A stretch of 64,000 bases of DNA from Thermococcus camini (GCF_904067545.1 NZ_LR881183.1:810277-874276); one strand, 5' to 3'. Positions 26,471-35,951 are shown, numbered from the stretch's first letter. Numbers and translations are program-made. Notes: generated by a model not told the origin, from the letters alone.

Positions 26471-26872
26471 CTACTCCCGGGGTTCGGGAACCTCCACCTC
26501 CCCGGAGTCAGCATCAACCTTAACGCGCTCCCCGCTCCTCAGCCTCGAAACGTCTATCCCGTCCACCATGGGGATGCCGGCTATTATTGCACCCGTCGCG
26601 ACTATGGTCTCCGCTTCGCCAACGATTATGGCCTTCGGCGCCTTCCCGTTTTTCTTGAGGGCATAGATTACATAGGAGCCAACCGTCGAGCCCTTCCCGC
26701 GGGGAAACGCGAGTATCTTTCCGGCTATGCTCTGCCCCCTTATGTCGCTCTCTGCATCCGTAACTATTCCCGTTTCGGGGTCAACGCCGCCGAGGAACGA
26801 AAGGGCTTTCCTGGAAACTATCAGCTCTCCTTCTGCCTTTCCCCCGACTATCTTCCTTCCCCGGAGCTTCAT
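26471..26872 (-). CDS. Phosphomevalonate dehydratase small subunit (aconitase X swivel domain, DUF126)
   Basis: A 133-residue beta-rich swivel domain with GGVDPETGIVTDAESDIRGQSIAGKILAFPRGKGSTVGS, the signature of the aconitase-X small subunit. With the large subunit it dehydrates (R)-5-phosphomevalonate to trans-anhydromevalonate 5-phosphate, the step that defines the archaeal mevalonate pathway to isoprenoid lipids. The gene follows the large-subunit gene after nine bases, and GGTGATACC precedes the ATG. Length and motifs are normal. Confidence 0.88.
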   Translation of the reverse strand: MKLRGRKIVGGKAEGELIVSRKALSFLGGVDPETGIVTDAESDIRGQSIAGKILAFPRGKGSTVGSYVIYALKKNGKAPKAIIVGEAETIVATGAIIAGIPMVDGIDVSRLRSGERVKVDADSGEVEVPEPRE

Positions 26873-26881
26873 GGTATCACC

Positions 26882-28042
26882 TCACGGCGCCTCCCGTATC
26901 AGGTTCTCCGCATCGTCGAGCCTCACGCTGAACCCGAATGAGCGGAAGTAAAACGCGGATTTTCCGCTGTTGGTTGCTATACCCGAATACCACCCCTTTA
27001 TCGGGGAGACAACGAAGCAGGCGTCCGCTATTATTCTCCCGTTGTAGCGCTCTATTATCTCCGTGTAGCCGAGGGCATCGGCCAAAGCCTTGACCGCGCC
27101 GCTTGCCGTGATGAACAGGGGTATCCTGAGGGGCCTCCCGCGCATCCTGAGGAGCTCCGCGATCTCCTTTACCTCCTGCAGTGAGGCATGGGGACAGCCG
27201 ATGAGGATCATGTCTATCTCGCTCCAGTCGTCCCTGAACTCCTCCCGTACGGCCCTAATATCGGAGTCCTCAACGGTTATCGTCTCAAGTTCCTCCGCTA
27301 TTGCGGTGCGGTACTCGGGGGTCTCGCCCTCCACGTGGTAGAGCGCTATTGATCCGCTCGCTGCCATCGCCGCTCCCATCTCCTTGAGGAACTCGGTTCT
27401 CGCGGGTTTTGGCCCCCTGAGGTAGGGCACATCGTTGCCGAGCGTCCTGCCCAGGTGGTAGCCGAGGGCCGCGTAGTCAACGAAGGTTTCCATCTTCGCG
27501 TCAACGTTGACCATCACCGTCGCTTTCCTGTTCTCGTCCAGGTGGAGGCCGTAGTTGGGGGTCTTGCCGACTATCGCGGCGGCCAGGCTTGAGGGGCCGC
27601 CTTCTCTGTTCGTCCTTGCACCCAGGATGGAGTTGGCGAAGCTTACCGCAGAACTTTCGCTCCATGCTATATGGTCGCCGAACTTCGGAAGGTTCGCGCC
27701 GTAGTAGGGGGTGCAGGTTGAGGTGATCTCGATTCCCATCCTTCTGTAAAGCTCAAGAACTTCCCTCTGCTTCTCCATGAATTCATCGTCGCCTATGCCC
27801 GCTGGGTTGAGGGTCGTGTAGACGCTGACCTTTGCTCCAGCATTGACGAAGTCCCTCAGAAACTCCATCCCCGCATCGCCGATGTTCTTGTAGGAAACGC
27901 CAGCAATCTGAGCGCTCTTTATCGGGATGAGCCTATCAGCACCGTAAATTTCCCCAAGGGCGACGAGTATCTCCATCGCCTTCTGGAGGGCGTAGCCGTA
28001 CTCCCCCGCCAGAATCAGCTCCTCCTCCTTAGTCAGGTACAT
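26882..28042 (-). CDS. Phosphomevalonate dehydratase large subunit (aconitase X catalytic, DUF521)
   Basis: A protein of about 386 residues. The catalytic aconitase-X domain binds a [4Fe-4S] cluster through cysteines seen in TSTCTPYYGAN, IGCPHASL and ADACFVVSP. SAQIAGVSYKNIGDAG and SSAVSFANSILGARTNREGGPSSL are family signatures. The ATG at 28042 is chosen because GGTGGTG lies just upstream; the longer frame has no support. TATA element CTTATAAAAG at about 28075. It forms an operon with the small subunit. Confidence 0.88.
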   Translation of the reverse strand: MYLTKEEELILAGEYGYALQKAMEILVALGEIYGADRLIPIKSAQIAGVSYKNIGDAGMEFLRDFVNAGAKVSVYTTLNPAGIGDDEFMEKQREVLELYRRMGIEITSTCTPYYGANLPKFGDHIAWSESSAVSFANSILGARTNREGGPSSLAAAIVGKTPNYGLHLDENRKATVMVNVDAKMETFVDYAALGYHLGRTLGNDVPYLRGPKPARTEFLKEMGAAMAASGSIALYHVEGETPEYRTAIAEELETITVEDSDIRAVREEFRDDWSEIDMILIGCPHASLQEVKEIAELLRMRGRPLRIPLFITASGAVKALADALGYTEIIERYNGRIIADACFVVSPIKGWYSGIATNSGKSAFYFRSFGFSVRLDDAENLIREAP

Positions 28043-28186
28043 GACACCACCTTTCACATAATGAGCGTCCCCTTTTATAAGCCCTCCCTTCCATTTTTGA
28101 AAGTCAGTACATGGATATTGACCAACAGAAACAGTTATTTGATGTTTGATAATAATACTAATGCCCACTCTCAGGAGGGACCTGTG

Positions 28187-28636
28187 ATGGGAGCTGTGGA
28201 GAAGGGTGCAGTAGTGTTGTTATTTTTGGTACTATTTGGGATGGGTGCGACCCCAGTAACCGGGACAATAGCGGGGCCCACCTATGACGTTGTGTTATCG
28301 GACAATGGCCCAACGTTCTACGACAACACAGTGGTCGGCGAATGGCCCAACTACTATCCCTTCGAGATGAAGGGCAGGGTGGAGTCCTACTCGACCTCCT
28401 GGTACTCAGGCTCGGGAGCTTCCCACATTGCAGTGATTGTGCTCGGGACATACGACCTCGACTATGCCTCGGCGAAGCTCACAAACACCGCAGGGTATTC
28501 CCTGTACAGGACGTATTCTTCGGCCACGTTCACGGCGAACTTCTACTACCCGTTCCTGGACGACGCCGACGGCGGACCGAGCTCCACCCTCACGATGAGG
28601 TGGCACTACAAATTCCTCGGAGGAGGGGGATACTGA
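28187..28636 (+). CDS. Small secreted protein of unknown function
   Basis: A 149-residue protein with a signal peptide (residues 1-27, MGAVEKGAVVLLFLVLFGMG...). The mature part is rich in tyrosine, serine and glycine (SYSTSWYSGSGASHIAVIVLG), predicted to be beta-stranded, with a GGGGY end. GGAGGG is seven bases before the ATG at 28187, which rules out the longer frame. It is followed closely by another secreted protein, probably in the same transcript. Family not recognised. Confidence 0.6.
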   Translation: MGAVEKGAVVLLFLVLFGMGATPVTGTIAGPTYDVVLSDNGPTFYDNTVVGEWPNYYPFEMKGRVESYSTSWYSGSGASHIAVIVLGTYDLDYASAKLTNTAGYSLYRTYSSATFTANFYYPFLDDADGGPSSTLTMRWHYKFLGGGGY

Positions 28637-28648
28637 GGAGGGATGGAT

Positions 28649-29356
28649 ATGAGGAAGTATCTGGTTCCTATACTCGCGCTGGTGATCCTTGGGGGAGTGT
28701 TGAGCACGGCCTACGCCCTTTCCCAGCCGCCGGCACAGAAGACGCTTGTGGTAGCTCTGGAGAACATGAAAACGTACCGTTTTACCCGTGAGATCAACTT
28801 CAACCAGTACAGGGTCTATGTAGTTGATAACGGAGATTCAAGGAGCATCAGGAAACAGTTTCTGTACACCGGCAGAATGATGGCGACGGGTAGCGTGGAT
28901 CTTACCTCGGGTAGAGTCCAGGAGCACGAGGAATTTTACATAAACGGCTCACTTGCCATGGAGGGAGACGCGCTCGTTGACCTCAACACGGGGAAGATCT
29001 CGGGAACCGTGACCCTGGCGGATGGAACGAGCATGGACATAGTAACCTTCTGGGAGAAGTACTATGGTATCAGCCAGGAGCAGGCGCTTGAGGCGATTAA
29101 AGCGAGCCTTCCCACCCTGCTACTTCGTAATGTCGCCGTTAACTCCGGAAACGTCCAGATAGTCAGTGACTCCCCATCCCTGATGGACAGGATCCTGATG
29201 GGTCTCGGGCTGAAGGAGAAGCTCTTCAAGTACCGCATTCAGGTCGGAAGCGGAAAGGAGTGGCAGGTGCTTGTAACGTCCAGGGGCGTCCCGGTGGAGT
29301 TCGAGTACACGGACCCAGACGCCCATATGGTGATTCACATTACGCCGAAGGAGTAA
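28649..29356 (+). CDS. Secreted lipoprotein-like protein of unknown function
   Basis: A protein of about 235 residues with a cleavable signal sequence (MRKYLVPILALVILGGVLSTAYA). The mature domain alternates strands with GSVDLTSGRVQEHEEFYINGSLAMEGDALVDLNTGKISGTVTL, resembling the fold of outer lipoprotein carrier-like or DUF-type beta half-barrels; this is only a visual impression. The ATG at 28649 is six bases after GGAGGG; an in-frame ATG at 28643 is too close to it. Function unknown; it likely acts with the upstream secreted protein. Confidence 0.6.
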   Translation: MRKYLVPILALVILGGVLSTAYALSQPPAQKTLVVALENMKTYRFTREINFNQYRVYVVDNGDSRSIRKQFLYTGRMMATGSVDLTSGRVQEHEEFYINGSLAMEGDALVDLNTGKISGTVTLADGTSMDIVTFWEKYYGISQEQALEAIKASLPTLLLRNVAVNSGNVQIVSDSPSLMDRILMGLGLKEKLFKYRIQVGSGKEWQVLVTSRGVPVEFEYTDPDAHMVIHITPKE

Positions 29357-29368
29357 CCCGGTCTGGCC

Positions 29369-29380
29369 TTTTTTATTTTT
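29369..29380 (+). terminator. T-rich terminator after the secreted-protein genes
   Basis: A TTTTTTATTTTT tract twelve bases after the stop codon fits archaeal U-tract termination. The tRNA promoter follows. Confidence 0.5.
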
Positions 29381-29446
29381 GCCTGTCTCTGGGAGCATCC
29401 GCAAAATTTATAAACCCTCCACGGTTCACTAACTAACGGGTCGAGC

Positions 29447-29524
29447 AGCGGGGTGGGGCAGCTAGGAGTGCCCGCCGGGCTCATAACCCGGAGGTCGGAA
29501 GTTCAAATCTTCCCCCCGCTACCA
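29447..29524 (+). tRNA. Initiator tRNA-Met (anticodon CAT), 3' CCA encoded
   Basis: The acceptor strand AGCGGGG (29447) pairs with CCCCGCT before ACCA (29521-29524). The anticodon arm is CCGGG-CTCATAA-CCCGG, giving anticodon CAT with the three G-C pairs typical of initiator tRNA. The A1-U72 pair is also an archaeal initiator trait. The T arm is GGAAG-TTCAAAT-CTTCC. No intron is seen. A TATA element TTTATAAA (29407-29414) lies at promoter distance. Confidence 0.95.
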
Positions 29525-29651
29525 GCTTATTTTGTGCATTGCTGTTCTTGTATGGTGCTTGGTGTTTCTTTTTAGTCATTTGGACTCTTGAACCCACATC
29601 ATCGAAGGGCGAAATATTTTTATAATTCCGTTGTTACTGCTATAGATAGTC

Positions 29652-30665
29652 ATGCGGCGAATTAAGGACCTCCATATTGATGAACTTCATGAGGTCGTAG
29701 AACGTGTGAAGGTACTGCGTTCTGAGGGACACAGCTATGGGAGAATTGTCGGAATGATTTCTGACGAATACAATGTCCGACTCTCAAAGGCAGCTGTGAT
29801 TCGTTGGTCTAAAGGTACGCATAGCCCATTTAACAGAATTAGAGCCATTTCCATGGAACCCTCCCCCGAGCTTTCCTACATAATCGGTGTTTACCTGGGA
29901 GATGGTAGCATCCACATGAAGGGCAACGGACGGTACGTGGTTAAACTTAAGGTCATTGACCGGGAATTTGCGGAGGCGTTTGCTAACGCTTTAGACAAAC
30001 TCGGGATTAGGGCCACGATGGGATTTGAAAGGGACTCAACCCGCGTGGATAGATTTTACGTGGAAGGGAGCAATAAGACCCTATTTCAGCTCCTGAGTGG
30101 CCCTAGGGAGAGGCTGTTTTCTCTGGCCGGCGAATATCCTGCGGAATTCCTCAGGGGGTTCTTTGATAGTGAGGGGTTCCCTACAATATCCGCTGGAAAG
30201 ACCTTTACAGTGCAGGTTGCCGCAGTCAACTCGGATCTGGTGGTTTTGGAGTTCGTTAGAAAGCTGTTGGAAGCACTTGGAATGATCTCCAAAATATCCA
30301 GACTGTATTCAAAAGGGCATAGAGTCGTTATCCGCGGTGGGGAGTACTCATCAAACGTTGATATGTTCATCCTACGGATTTCCCGCTTTGGTGACGTCAT
30401 GCGGTTTGCCAAAGAGATTGGTTTCACTGCGGGGAGAAAAGAAGCAAAACTCAGGCGAGCGATTGAATTAAAACTTGATTATCCAAACAGGAAGGCCGTA
30501 AGTCTCTGGCATGAGGAGTATGAGAAGGGAAGCAGGGGATACGTCATAAGGGCAAACCTTTTTAAACCTCCCCTCAATTCCCAACGCGAAGGGGCGGCTG
30601 GCGGGAGCTGGCCGTCACCGGGAGGTGTATGGTATGGCAAGGATACACGCGAGAAAGAGGGGTAA
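29652..30665 (+). CDS. Free-standing LAGLIDADG homing endonuclease
   Basis: A 337-residue protein with two LAGLIDADG motifs, [10 protein letters not shown] (about 77-86) and [11 protein letters not shown] (about 165-175), each carrying the catalytic acid. The N-terminal [33 protein letters not shown] is an HTH-like DNA-binding element. The gene is AT-richer than its neighbours and starts nearly leaderless (TATA TTTTTATAAT about 29620). The last ~35 codons read through the rpsO promoter and leader and end 31 bases inside rpsO in another frame. It is not within an intron or intein, so it is an independent mobile gene next to the initiator tRNA. Confidence 0.85.
   Translation: MRRIKDLHIDELHEVVERVKVLRSEGHSYGRIVGMISDEYNVRLSKAAVIRWSKGTHSPFNRIRAISMEPSPELSYIIGVYLGDGSIHMKGNGRYVVKLKVIDREFAEAFANALDKLGIRATMGFERDSTRVDRFYVEGSNKTLFQLLSGPRERLFSLAGEYPAEFLRGFFDSEGFPTISAGKTFTVQVAAVNSDLVVLEFVRKLLEALGMISKISRLYSKGHRVVIRGGEYSSNVDMFILRISRFGDVMRFAKEIGFTAGRKEAKLRRAIELKLDYPNRKAVSLWHEEYEKGSRGYVIRANLFKPPLNSQREGAAGGSWPSPGGVWYGKDTREKEG
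30559..30566 (+). promoter_or_regulatory. TATA element of the rpsO (S15) gene, inside the endonuclease ORF
   Basis: TTTTTAAA preceded by a purine-rich BRE-like AAACC lies about 75 bases before the S15 start. Transcription would begin near 30590, giving a leader of about 45 bases with GGAGGTG. The element is overlapped by the 3' part of the homing endonuclease frame. Confidence 0.55.
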
Positions 30666-31089
30666 GTCTGGTTCTAAGAGGCCACCGAGGACCGCTCCGC
30701 CGACCTGGGTTGAGTACACGGCGGAGGAGGTTGAGGGACTCGTTATCAAGCTCAGGAAGGAAGGCTACAGCGCGGCAATGATAGGAACCATCCTCAGGGA
30801 CCAGTACGGAATCCCGAGCGTCAAGCTCGTCACCGGCAAGAAGATAACCAAGATCCTTGAGGAGAACGGCCTCGCGCCGAACATCCCGGAGGACCTCATG
30901 GCTCTCATCAGGAAGGCGGTTAAGCTCAGGAAGCACCTCGAGATGCACCCGAAGGACAAGCACTCAAGGCGCGGTCTCCAGCTCACCGAGAGCAAGATCA
31001 GGCGCCTCGTCAAGTACTACCGCAGGACCGGCAAGCTTCCGGCCAAGTGGCGCTACGATCCGGAGCAGGCCAAGCTCCTGGTCCGCTGA
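30634..31089 (+). CDS. rpsO: 30S ribosomal protein S15 (uS15)
   Basis: A 151-residue archaeal/eukaryotic-type uS15 with N-terminal [17 protein letters not shown] and the core [32 protein letters not shown], which binds 16S rRNA helices. GGAGGTG is six bases before the ATG at 30634. The next genes (GAN, Pcc1, S3Ae) follow in the same direction at short distance, a conserved Thermococcales cluster linking translation and replication. Confidence 0.96.
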   Translation: MARIHARKRGKSGSKRPPRTAPPTWVEYTAEEVEGLVIKLRKEGYSAAMIGTILRDQYGIPSVKLVTGKKITKILEENGLAPNIPEDLMALIRKAVKLRKHLEMHPKDKHSRRGLQLTESKIRRLVKYYRRTGKLPAKWRYDPEQAKLLVR

Positions 31090-31128
31090 TCCTTTCCTTC
31101 TTCTTAAACCTGCGGTGGTGAACCTGCC

Positions 31129-32559
31129 GTGGATAGAGGGGCGTTTTTGGAGCGGGCCAGGGAAGGCGCCGAACTGATCAAGATGCACATTGAGTTAGGG
31201 CACACCATCCGCATAGTCTCCCACCGCGACGCTGACGGCATAACCGCCGGGGCGATTCTGGCGAGGGCTGTTGCACGCGAGGGCGGAACCTTCCAGCTCA
31301 GCATCGTCAAACAGGTGAGCGAGGAGCTCATCAAGGACCTGGCCGCTGAAAAGCACAGGATATATGTCTTCAGTGACCTGGGAAGCGGCTCGATGGGTCT
31401 CATCGAGAAGTACCTTGAAGGCGCCACGGTCGTTGTTGCTGACCACCACCCGCCCGAGAAGGAGAGCTTCTCCACGGAGTCCCACGTTCTCGTTAATCCG
31501 GTCCCCTTCGGCGCCAACAGCGTCCGCGATCTCAGCGGTTCGGGCGTTGCCTACTTTGTCGCCAGGGAGATGAACGAGAAGAACCGTGATCTGGCCTATA
31601 TAGCCCTCGTCGGTGCAGTCGGTGACATGCAGGAGATAGACGGCACGTTCCACGGCATGAACATGGACATCATAGAGGACGGAAAGGGTCTCGGTATCCT
31701 GGAGATCCGGAAGGAACTTCGCCTCTTCGGACGCGAAAGCCGGCCTCTGCGCCAGATGCTGGCCTATTCCACCAACCCGGAGATTCCCGAGGTAACCGGC
31801 GATGAGCGGAAGGCCATAGAGTGGCTCCGCGCCAAGGGCTTCGACCCGGACGTGAGGTACTGGCAGCTCCGCGAGGAGGAGAAGAGGAAGCTTCACGATG
31901 CACTCGTGATACATCTCATCAAGCACGGCGCCCCAAAGGAGGCCATAGACAGGCTCATAGGCGACGTGGTGGTAAGCCCGCTCTATCCCGAGGGCGACCC
32001 GAGGCACGAGGCGAGGGAGTTCGCAACTTTGCTCAACGCCACCGGCAGACTGAACGCCGGGACGCTGGGAGTTGCGATATGTCTCGGCGACGAGGATGCC
32101 TACAGGAAGGCCAGAAAGATGCTTGACGACTACAAGCGGGAACAGATAGAGGCCAGGAAGTTCATAATCCAGAACTGGAGCATGGCGGATGAGGGAGAGC
32201 ACGCCTACGTCTTCTACGCGGGCAGGAGCATCCGGGACACTCTCGTCGGCATCGCCGCCAACATAGCGATAAACGCCGGGCTGGTTGACCCAGAGAAGCC
32301 GGTCGTGGTGCTGGCCGACAGCGACGAGGACGAGAGCCTCGTGAAGGGATCCGCAAGGACAACCGAGAAAGCCCTGGCGAAGGGCTATCACCTCGGCGAT
32401 GCACTGCGTGAGGTCGCGGAGAAGCTCGGCGGAGAGGGCGGAGGGCATGCGATAGCCGCAGGAATTCGCTTCCCGAGGGACAGGATCGAGGAGTTCATCA
32501 GGCTCTTCAACGAGGCCCTTGGAAGGCAGCTCCGGGAGGGAAAATCCGGTGAGAATTGA
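31129..32559 (+). CDS. GINS-associated nuclease GAN / RecJ-like DHH phosphoesterase
   Basis: A 476-residue DHH-DHHA1 protein. Motif I is [12 protein letters not shown] (from residue 31), motif III is VVADHHPP, and the DHHA1 GGGH is [10 protein letters not shown] near 445. In Thermococcus this protein is GAN, a 5'-3' exonuclease that binds GINS in the replisome and is related to Cdc45. The GTG start follows GGTGGTGA. Its end overlaps the Pcc1 gene start by 11 bases. The family and position (between S15 and S3Ae) agree. Confidence 0.9.
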   Translation: MDRGAFLERAREGAELIKMHIELGHTIRIVSHRDADGITAGAILARAVAREGGTFQLSIVKQVSEELIKDLAAEKHRIYVFSDLGSGSMGLIEKYLEGATVVVADHHPPEKESFSTESHVLVNPVPFGANSVRDLSGSGVAYFVAREMNEKNRDLAYIALVGAVGDMQEIDGTFHGMNMDIIEDGKGLGILEIRKELRLFGRESRPLRQMLAYSTNPEIPEVTGDERKAIEWLRAKGFDPDVRYWQLREEEKRKLHDALVIHLIKHGAPKEAIDRLIGDVVVSPLYPEGDPRHEAREFATLLNATGRLNAGTLGVAICLGDEDAYRKARKMLDDYKREQIEARKFIIQNWSMADEGEHAYVFYAGRSIRDTLVGIAANIAINAGLVDPEKPVVVLADSDEDESLVKGSARTTEKALAKGYHLGDALREVAEKLGGEGGGHAIAAGIRFPRDRIEEFIRLFNEALGRQLREGKSGEN

Positions 32560-32809
32560 GGCCAGGGTGGAGATGATCTGGCACTACGGCGATCCGGAGA
32601 GGGCGGAGGCCATAGCCCGGTCCCTTGAAGTGGACAACGCGAACATTCCGGATGACCTAAAGAAAAGTTTAAATGTGCTGACCCGATGGGAAAATGGGGA
32701 CGTCATAACAAAGGTTAAATACTCGGGTGAGATTGAAACACTCATCAAAGCGCTGGACGATTTGGTGTTTTCAATCAAAATCGCCGAAGATGTAACCGAA
32801 AAGGTGTGA
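32549..32809 (+). CDS. KEOPS complex subunit Pcc1
   Basis: An 86-residue protein with [33 protein letters not shown] and [39 protein letters not shown], matching Pcc1, the dimerisation subunit of KEOPS that makes t6A in tRNA. The GTG start at 32549, seven bases after GGGAGGG, lies inside the end of the GAN gene. An upstream in-frame start at 32519 is less likely. Other KEOPS genes are not in the window. Confidence 0.8.
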   Translation: MRIEARVEMIWHYGDPERAEAIARSLEVDNANIPDDLKKSLNVLTRWENGDVITKVKYSGEIETLIKALDDLVFSIKIAEDVTEKV

Positions 32810-32824
32810 AGTGGAGGTGTTAAG

Positions 32825-33427
32825 ATGGCAAAAGTTAACCCAAGGAAGAAGGCTGCCGCTACCAAGGATAAGTGGAAGAGCAAGGAGTGGTATATAGTTT
32901 ACGCTCCGGACTTCTTCGGGAGCAAGGAGATAGGCCTTACCCCGGCCGACGAGCCGGAGAAGGTCATAGGAAGGGTCATCGAGACCACCCTCAAGGACCT
33001 CACCGGCGACTTCACCAAGGGCCAGGTCAAGCTCTACTTCCAGGTCTACGACGTCAAGGGCCAGAACGCCTACACCAAGTTCAAGGGCCACACCCTCTCA
33101 AGGAGCTACATAAGGAGCCTCGTCAGGAGGAGAACCACCCGCGTTGACGGTATCTACAACGTCACCACCAAGGACGGCTACAAGCTCCGCGTCATGGGCA
33201 TGGTCATCGCCTACAGGCGCATCCAGACCAGCCAGGAGAGGGCCATCAGGGAGATCATCAGGGACATCATCTACAAGAAGGCCGAGGAGCTTGACTACAG
33301 GGACTTCGTTCTTGAGGCCGTCAGCGGCAAGATGGCGGCTGAGATAGCCAAGGAAGCCAGGAAGATTTACCCGATCAAGAGGGCTGAGATCAGGAAGATC
33401 AAGGTTCTCGCCGAGCCGGAGGCCTGA
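32825..33427 (+). CDS. rps3ae: 30S ribosomal protein S3Ae (eS1)
   Basis: A 200-residue eS1 family protein with N-terminal [23 protein letters not shown] and the conserved [21 protein letters not shown]. It belongs to the small-subunit platform near the mRNA exit. GGAGGTGTTAAG precedes the ATG. It is the last gene of the S15-GAN-Pcc1-S3Ae cluster. Codon use is strongly biased, as expected for a ribosomal protein. Confidence 0.95.
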   Translation: MAKVNPRKKAAATKDKWKSKEWYIVYAPDFFGSKEIGLTPADEPEKVIGRVIETTLKDLTGDFTKGQVKLYFQVYDVKGQNAYTKFKGHTLSRSYIRSLVRRRTTRVDGIYNVTTKDGYKLRVMGMVIAYRRIQTSQERAIREIIRDIIYKKAEELDYRDFVLEAVSGKMAAEIAKEARKIYPIKRAEIRKIKVLAEPEA

Positions 33428-33514
33428 TGGCCTCTCAATTCTCTATTCTCTGACCTCCTGCCGCTGCCCACATGCTTTTAAATACTCCCGCGAGTGTTTC
33501 CTGGGGGTGAGGGT

Positions 33515-34570
33515 GTGAAGTTTCTCGTGAAGACCCAGCGGGGTATGGAGGGCGTTGCAGCCAATTATATCAGGGAGGCACTTCCGGACGCGGAGATATG
33601 GATCTCCCCGATGGGCTATTACGGACTCGTCATCGTGGAGACTGGGGACGAGAATGCGGGCGAGGTGATGCTCGGCATTCCCGAGATCGAGAGGGTAATT
33701 CCCGTTCTCGCGGAGGTTCCTGCCGAGCTTGAGAGGATCGTTGAAACCGCCGAGAAGGTGGTCCCGCTCATAGGGGAAAACGAGACCTTCGCAGTGAAGA
33801 CAAAGAGGCGCGGAAAGCACGGGTTCTCAAGCATCGACGTCAACAGGGAGCTCGGAGCAAAGGTGCGCGAGCTCACGGGCGCCGACGTGAACCTCAGCTG
33901 GCCGGACAAGATTGTCCAGGTCGAGATAATCGGGGACAGAGCATACGTTTCGGTTCTCCCGGGCGAGGAGTTCAGGAAGTTCACTCCCGACAAGAAGGAC
34001 GCAAGGGAGCTCTTCCGCAAGGTCACCGTGGTTCAGATGCCGTACTGGGGAGGCCTTAAGGTCTGCCGCTCCTTCGGGGAGAAGATCGGAAGGGCCGCCC
34101 AGGCCTTTGAGGTGAAGGAGCTCATAATAGCCCCGAAGGGAAAGATGGACGCCCTTGAGCTGGCCGAGTTCATCAAAGGGGTCCGGGTTGGTCAGGAGAG
34201 CAGGCACAGAATACAGCGTGAGAGCTATCCATGGAAGGTTGAGAAGGTTCCCGTCAGCGTGTGGGACCTTTATCAGGTAGTTCGCGACAAAAGGAGGGAC
34301 AAAAGGCTCCTCATAATAACGGATCCCAAAGGCCCAACCGTGGCGGAGGTGGGAGAGAGGCTTGCGCGTGACATGTTCCATGCGAAGGAGGTCGTTGTGT
34401 TCATCGGCTCCCGCGAGGGGATTCCGAGGGGCCTCTTCAGGTTCGCGGATTACGTGATCGACCTTGCCCCGTATATGACCTTTGCCACCGAGCACGGCAT
34501 TCCAGCCGCACTCGTGTCCCTCTGGGAGGTTTACGAGGAATACACAGGGAAGCGGGAGGAAAAAACCTGA
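33515..34570 (+). CDS. THUMP domain protein, predicted SPOUT-type RNA methylase
   Basis: A protein of about 351 residues. The N-terminal half (FLVKTQRGMEGVAANYIREA ... FAVKTKRRGKHGFSSIDVNRELG ... VQVEIIGDRAYVSVLPG) is a THUMP RNA-binding domain. The C-terminal half (KRLLIITDPKGPTVAEVGERLAR ... EVVVFIGSREGIPRGLFRFADYVIDLAPYMTFATEHGIPAALVSLWEVYEE) looks like a SPOUT methyltransferase with its knot. This matches archaeal COG1818. The substrate, probably tRNA, is not known to me. The GTG start at 33515 follows GGTGAGGGT. Confidence 0.78.
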   Translation: MKFLVKTQRGMEGVAANYIREALPDAEIWISPMGYYGLVIVETGDENAGEVMLGIPEIERVIPVLAEVPAELERIVETAEKVVPLIGENETFAVKTKRRGKHGFSSIDVNRELGAKVRELTGADVNLSWPDKIVQVEIIGDRAYVSVLPGEEFRKFTPDKKDARELFRKVTVVQMPYWGGLKVCRSFGEKIGRAAQAFEVKELIIAPKGKMDALELAEFIKGVRVGQESRHRIQRESYPWKVEKVPVSVWDLYQVVRDKRRDKRLLIITDPKGPTVAEVGERLARDMFHAKEVVVFIGSREGIPRGLFRFADYVIDLAPYMTFATEHGIPAALVSLWEVYEEYTGKREEKT

Positions 34571-34611
34571 GTTTTCTTTAATTCTTCAATTCTTGAATTA
34601 TGCTTTGGCGA

Positions 34612-34669
34612 GGCGTCAGACCCTAAGGTCGTCCTCACCGCTCGGGAATCCGCCGTAGTCATCATCCGC
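34612..34669 (-). ncRNA. Candidate box C/D guide RNA
   Basis: On the minus strand GGATGATGA (34659-34667) is a perfect box C and CTGA (34616-34619) a perfect box D. Between them lie a degenerate D' CCGA (34642-34645) and a C'-like GTGAGGA (34632-34638). This leaves guides of 13 and 12 bases. The D guide is CGACCTTAGGGT, so the complementary target would read ACCCTAAGGTCG. A TATA-like ATTTTAAAA at about 34690-34699 is 25-30 bases upstream. Promoter spacing and box order support it; the weak internal boxes lower the score. Confidence 0.6.
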
Positions 34670-34700
34670 CGAGGGGAATTCCCGTTTAGGTTTTAAAATC

Positions 34701-35423
34701 TCACGCCCCTCCGTTGAGGAGGTAGAACAGGCCGGCGCCCACGAAGCCGCCCAGAAGTGAGGCCAGGAAATTGGTGGAGTTGTTGTTGGTGATGCCCTCG
34801 TTCTCCAGGGTTGCTCCGATGAGGCTGTCCAGATTGACCCCGATGAAACCGCCCAGGGTCACCGCGAGGAGCATGGGGCCCGTTTCCGGGGTCAGGGGGA
34901 GGGCAAACAGAGCTATTACCAGCGCTCCGGCAAGGGCAAAGAGCTCACCTGCCAATGACACGGCGCCGTTGGTTCCGGGCCTGGCGGGTTTAAAGTTGGT
35001 TATCAGTTTCGGGCTCCTTCCGAAGACCTTTCCGAGCTCGCTGGCGAGTGTGTCTCCGTTTGCTGTTGCGATGGCCGCGAACGTCGCCGCCCAGAAGACG
35101 CCCATATGGGACAGCTGCTCGAAGACTAGGAAGATGGCGGCAGCGAGCCCGTTTCCAAGTACGTTGCCCCAGCTCCGGACTCCGTTTCTGCTCTGGGCCG
35201 TGCCGAGTTTGACCTTCTCCATAAACCGGTACCTGGTTGCAAGAACGCCGATGACAACGAAGGTCACCATGGCCAGGAACGGATAAATCCCGCCGAGCTC
35301 TATGACAACAAGCCCCAGCGCCGCCGCCGCTGCAGCACCCTTTGCATCGAGGGCCTTGAACCGATACGAGCCGAGGCCCAGCCCGGCGACCACTGCCACG
35401 TCCACGGCGATTCTTTCGAGCAT
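34701..35423 (-). CDS. DUF92 family membrane protein
   Basis: A protein of about 240 residues with six to eight hydrophobic segments. SRNGVRSWGNVLGNGLAAAIF, FAAIATANGDTLASELGKVFG and the GTNGAVSLAGELFALAG region are DUF92 (TIGR00297) signatures. Plant members (VTE6) are phytyl-phosphate kinases, so an isoprenyl-phosphate kinase activity is possible in archaea; this is only by analogy. The ATG at 35423 has GGTGG five bases upstream and is preferred over a GTG at 35432. Confidence 0.8.
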   Translation of the reverse strand: MLERIAVDVAVVAGLGLGSYRFKALDAKGAAAAAALGLVVIELGGIYPFLAMVTFVVIGVLATRYRFMEKVKLGTAQSRNGVRSWGNVLGNGLAAAIFLVFEQLSHMGVFWAATFAAIATANGDTLASELGKVFGRSPKLITNFKPARPGTNGAVSLAGELFALAGALVIALFALPLTPETGPMLLAVTLGGFIGVNLDSLIGATLENEGITNNNSTNFLASLLGGFVGAGLFYLLNGGA

Positions 35424-35501
35424 CTTTGCCACCTTGGGAAGAAGTGCTGCGGTGCGTTTATTATTCTTTCTCTCGGCGGTTGACGAAGGAAGTAAAGGAA
35501 A

Positions 35502-35951
35502 TCAAAGAACCTCGAACTTGACGGTCTCGGTCACGAAGGTTATGTCGAGCTTGTCGATTCCGGGTATCTTTCTGGAGACCTCTGCGATGATTCTCTCGAG
35601 CTCCTTCATGTCCTTCGGTCCAACTATGTGGACGACCAGGCTGTGGGAGCCGATGGCACGCTGGACTATCTTGATGTTCTCATCCTCAACCAGGGTGGGG
35701 ATTATCTCGTCGATGTTGACCGACGGCTTGAGGGTTATTCCGAGGATCACGTGGACGTAGCCGAGGGCGTCGTAGTCGGGTATGACGGTGTACTTCTTTA
35801 TGACGCCGTTCCTCTCAAGGCGGTCCATCCTCCTGGATATCCTCTGTCTGGTGGTGCCAAGGATCTCGGCGAGCTCCTTATAGGTAAGGCGGGCGTTCCT
35901 TGAGAGAAGCTTTAAAATGCGGATGTCGATTCCGTTTATTTTATCAGCCAT
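35502..35951 (-). CDS. Lrp/AsnC family transcriptional regulator
   Basis: A 149-residue regulator. The N-terminal HTH is ILKLLSRNARLTYKELAEILGTTRQRISRRMDRLERNGVIKKYTV. The C-terminal RAM domain with the beta-alpha-beta pattern binds amino acids or other effectors and assembles octamers. The promoter lies in the AT-rich stretch above 35960 (TTAAAAATA on the minus strand), with further AT-rich blocks where it may bind its own gene. Specific targets cannot be read. Confidence 0.88.
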   Translation of the reverse strand: MADKINGIDIRILKLLSRNARLTYKELAEILGTTRQRISRRMDRLERNGVIKKYTVIPDYDALGYVHVILGITLKPSVNIDEIIPTLVEDENIKIVQRAIGSHSLVVHIVGPKDMKELERIIAEVSRKIPGIDKLDITFVTETVKFEVL

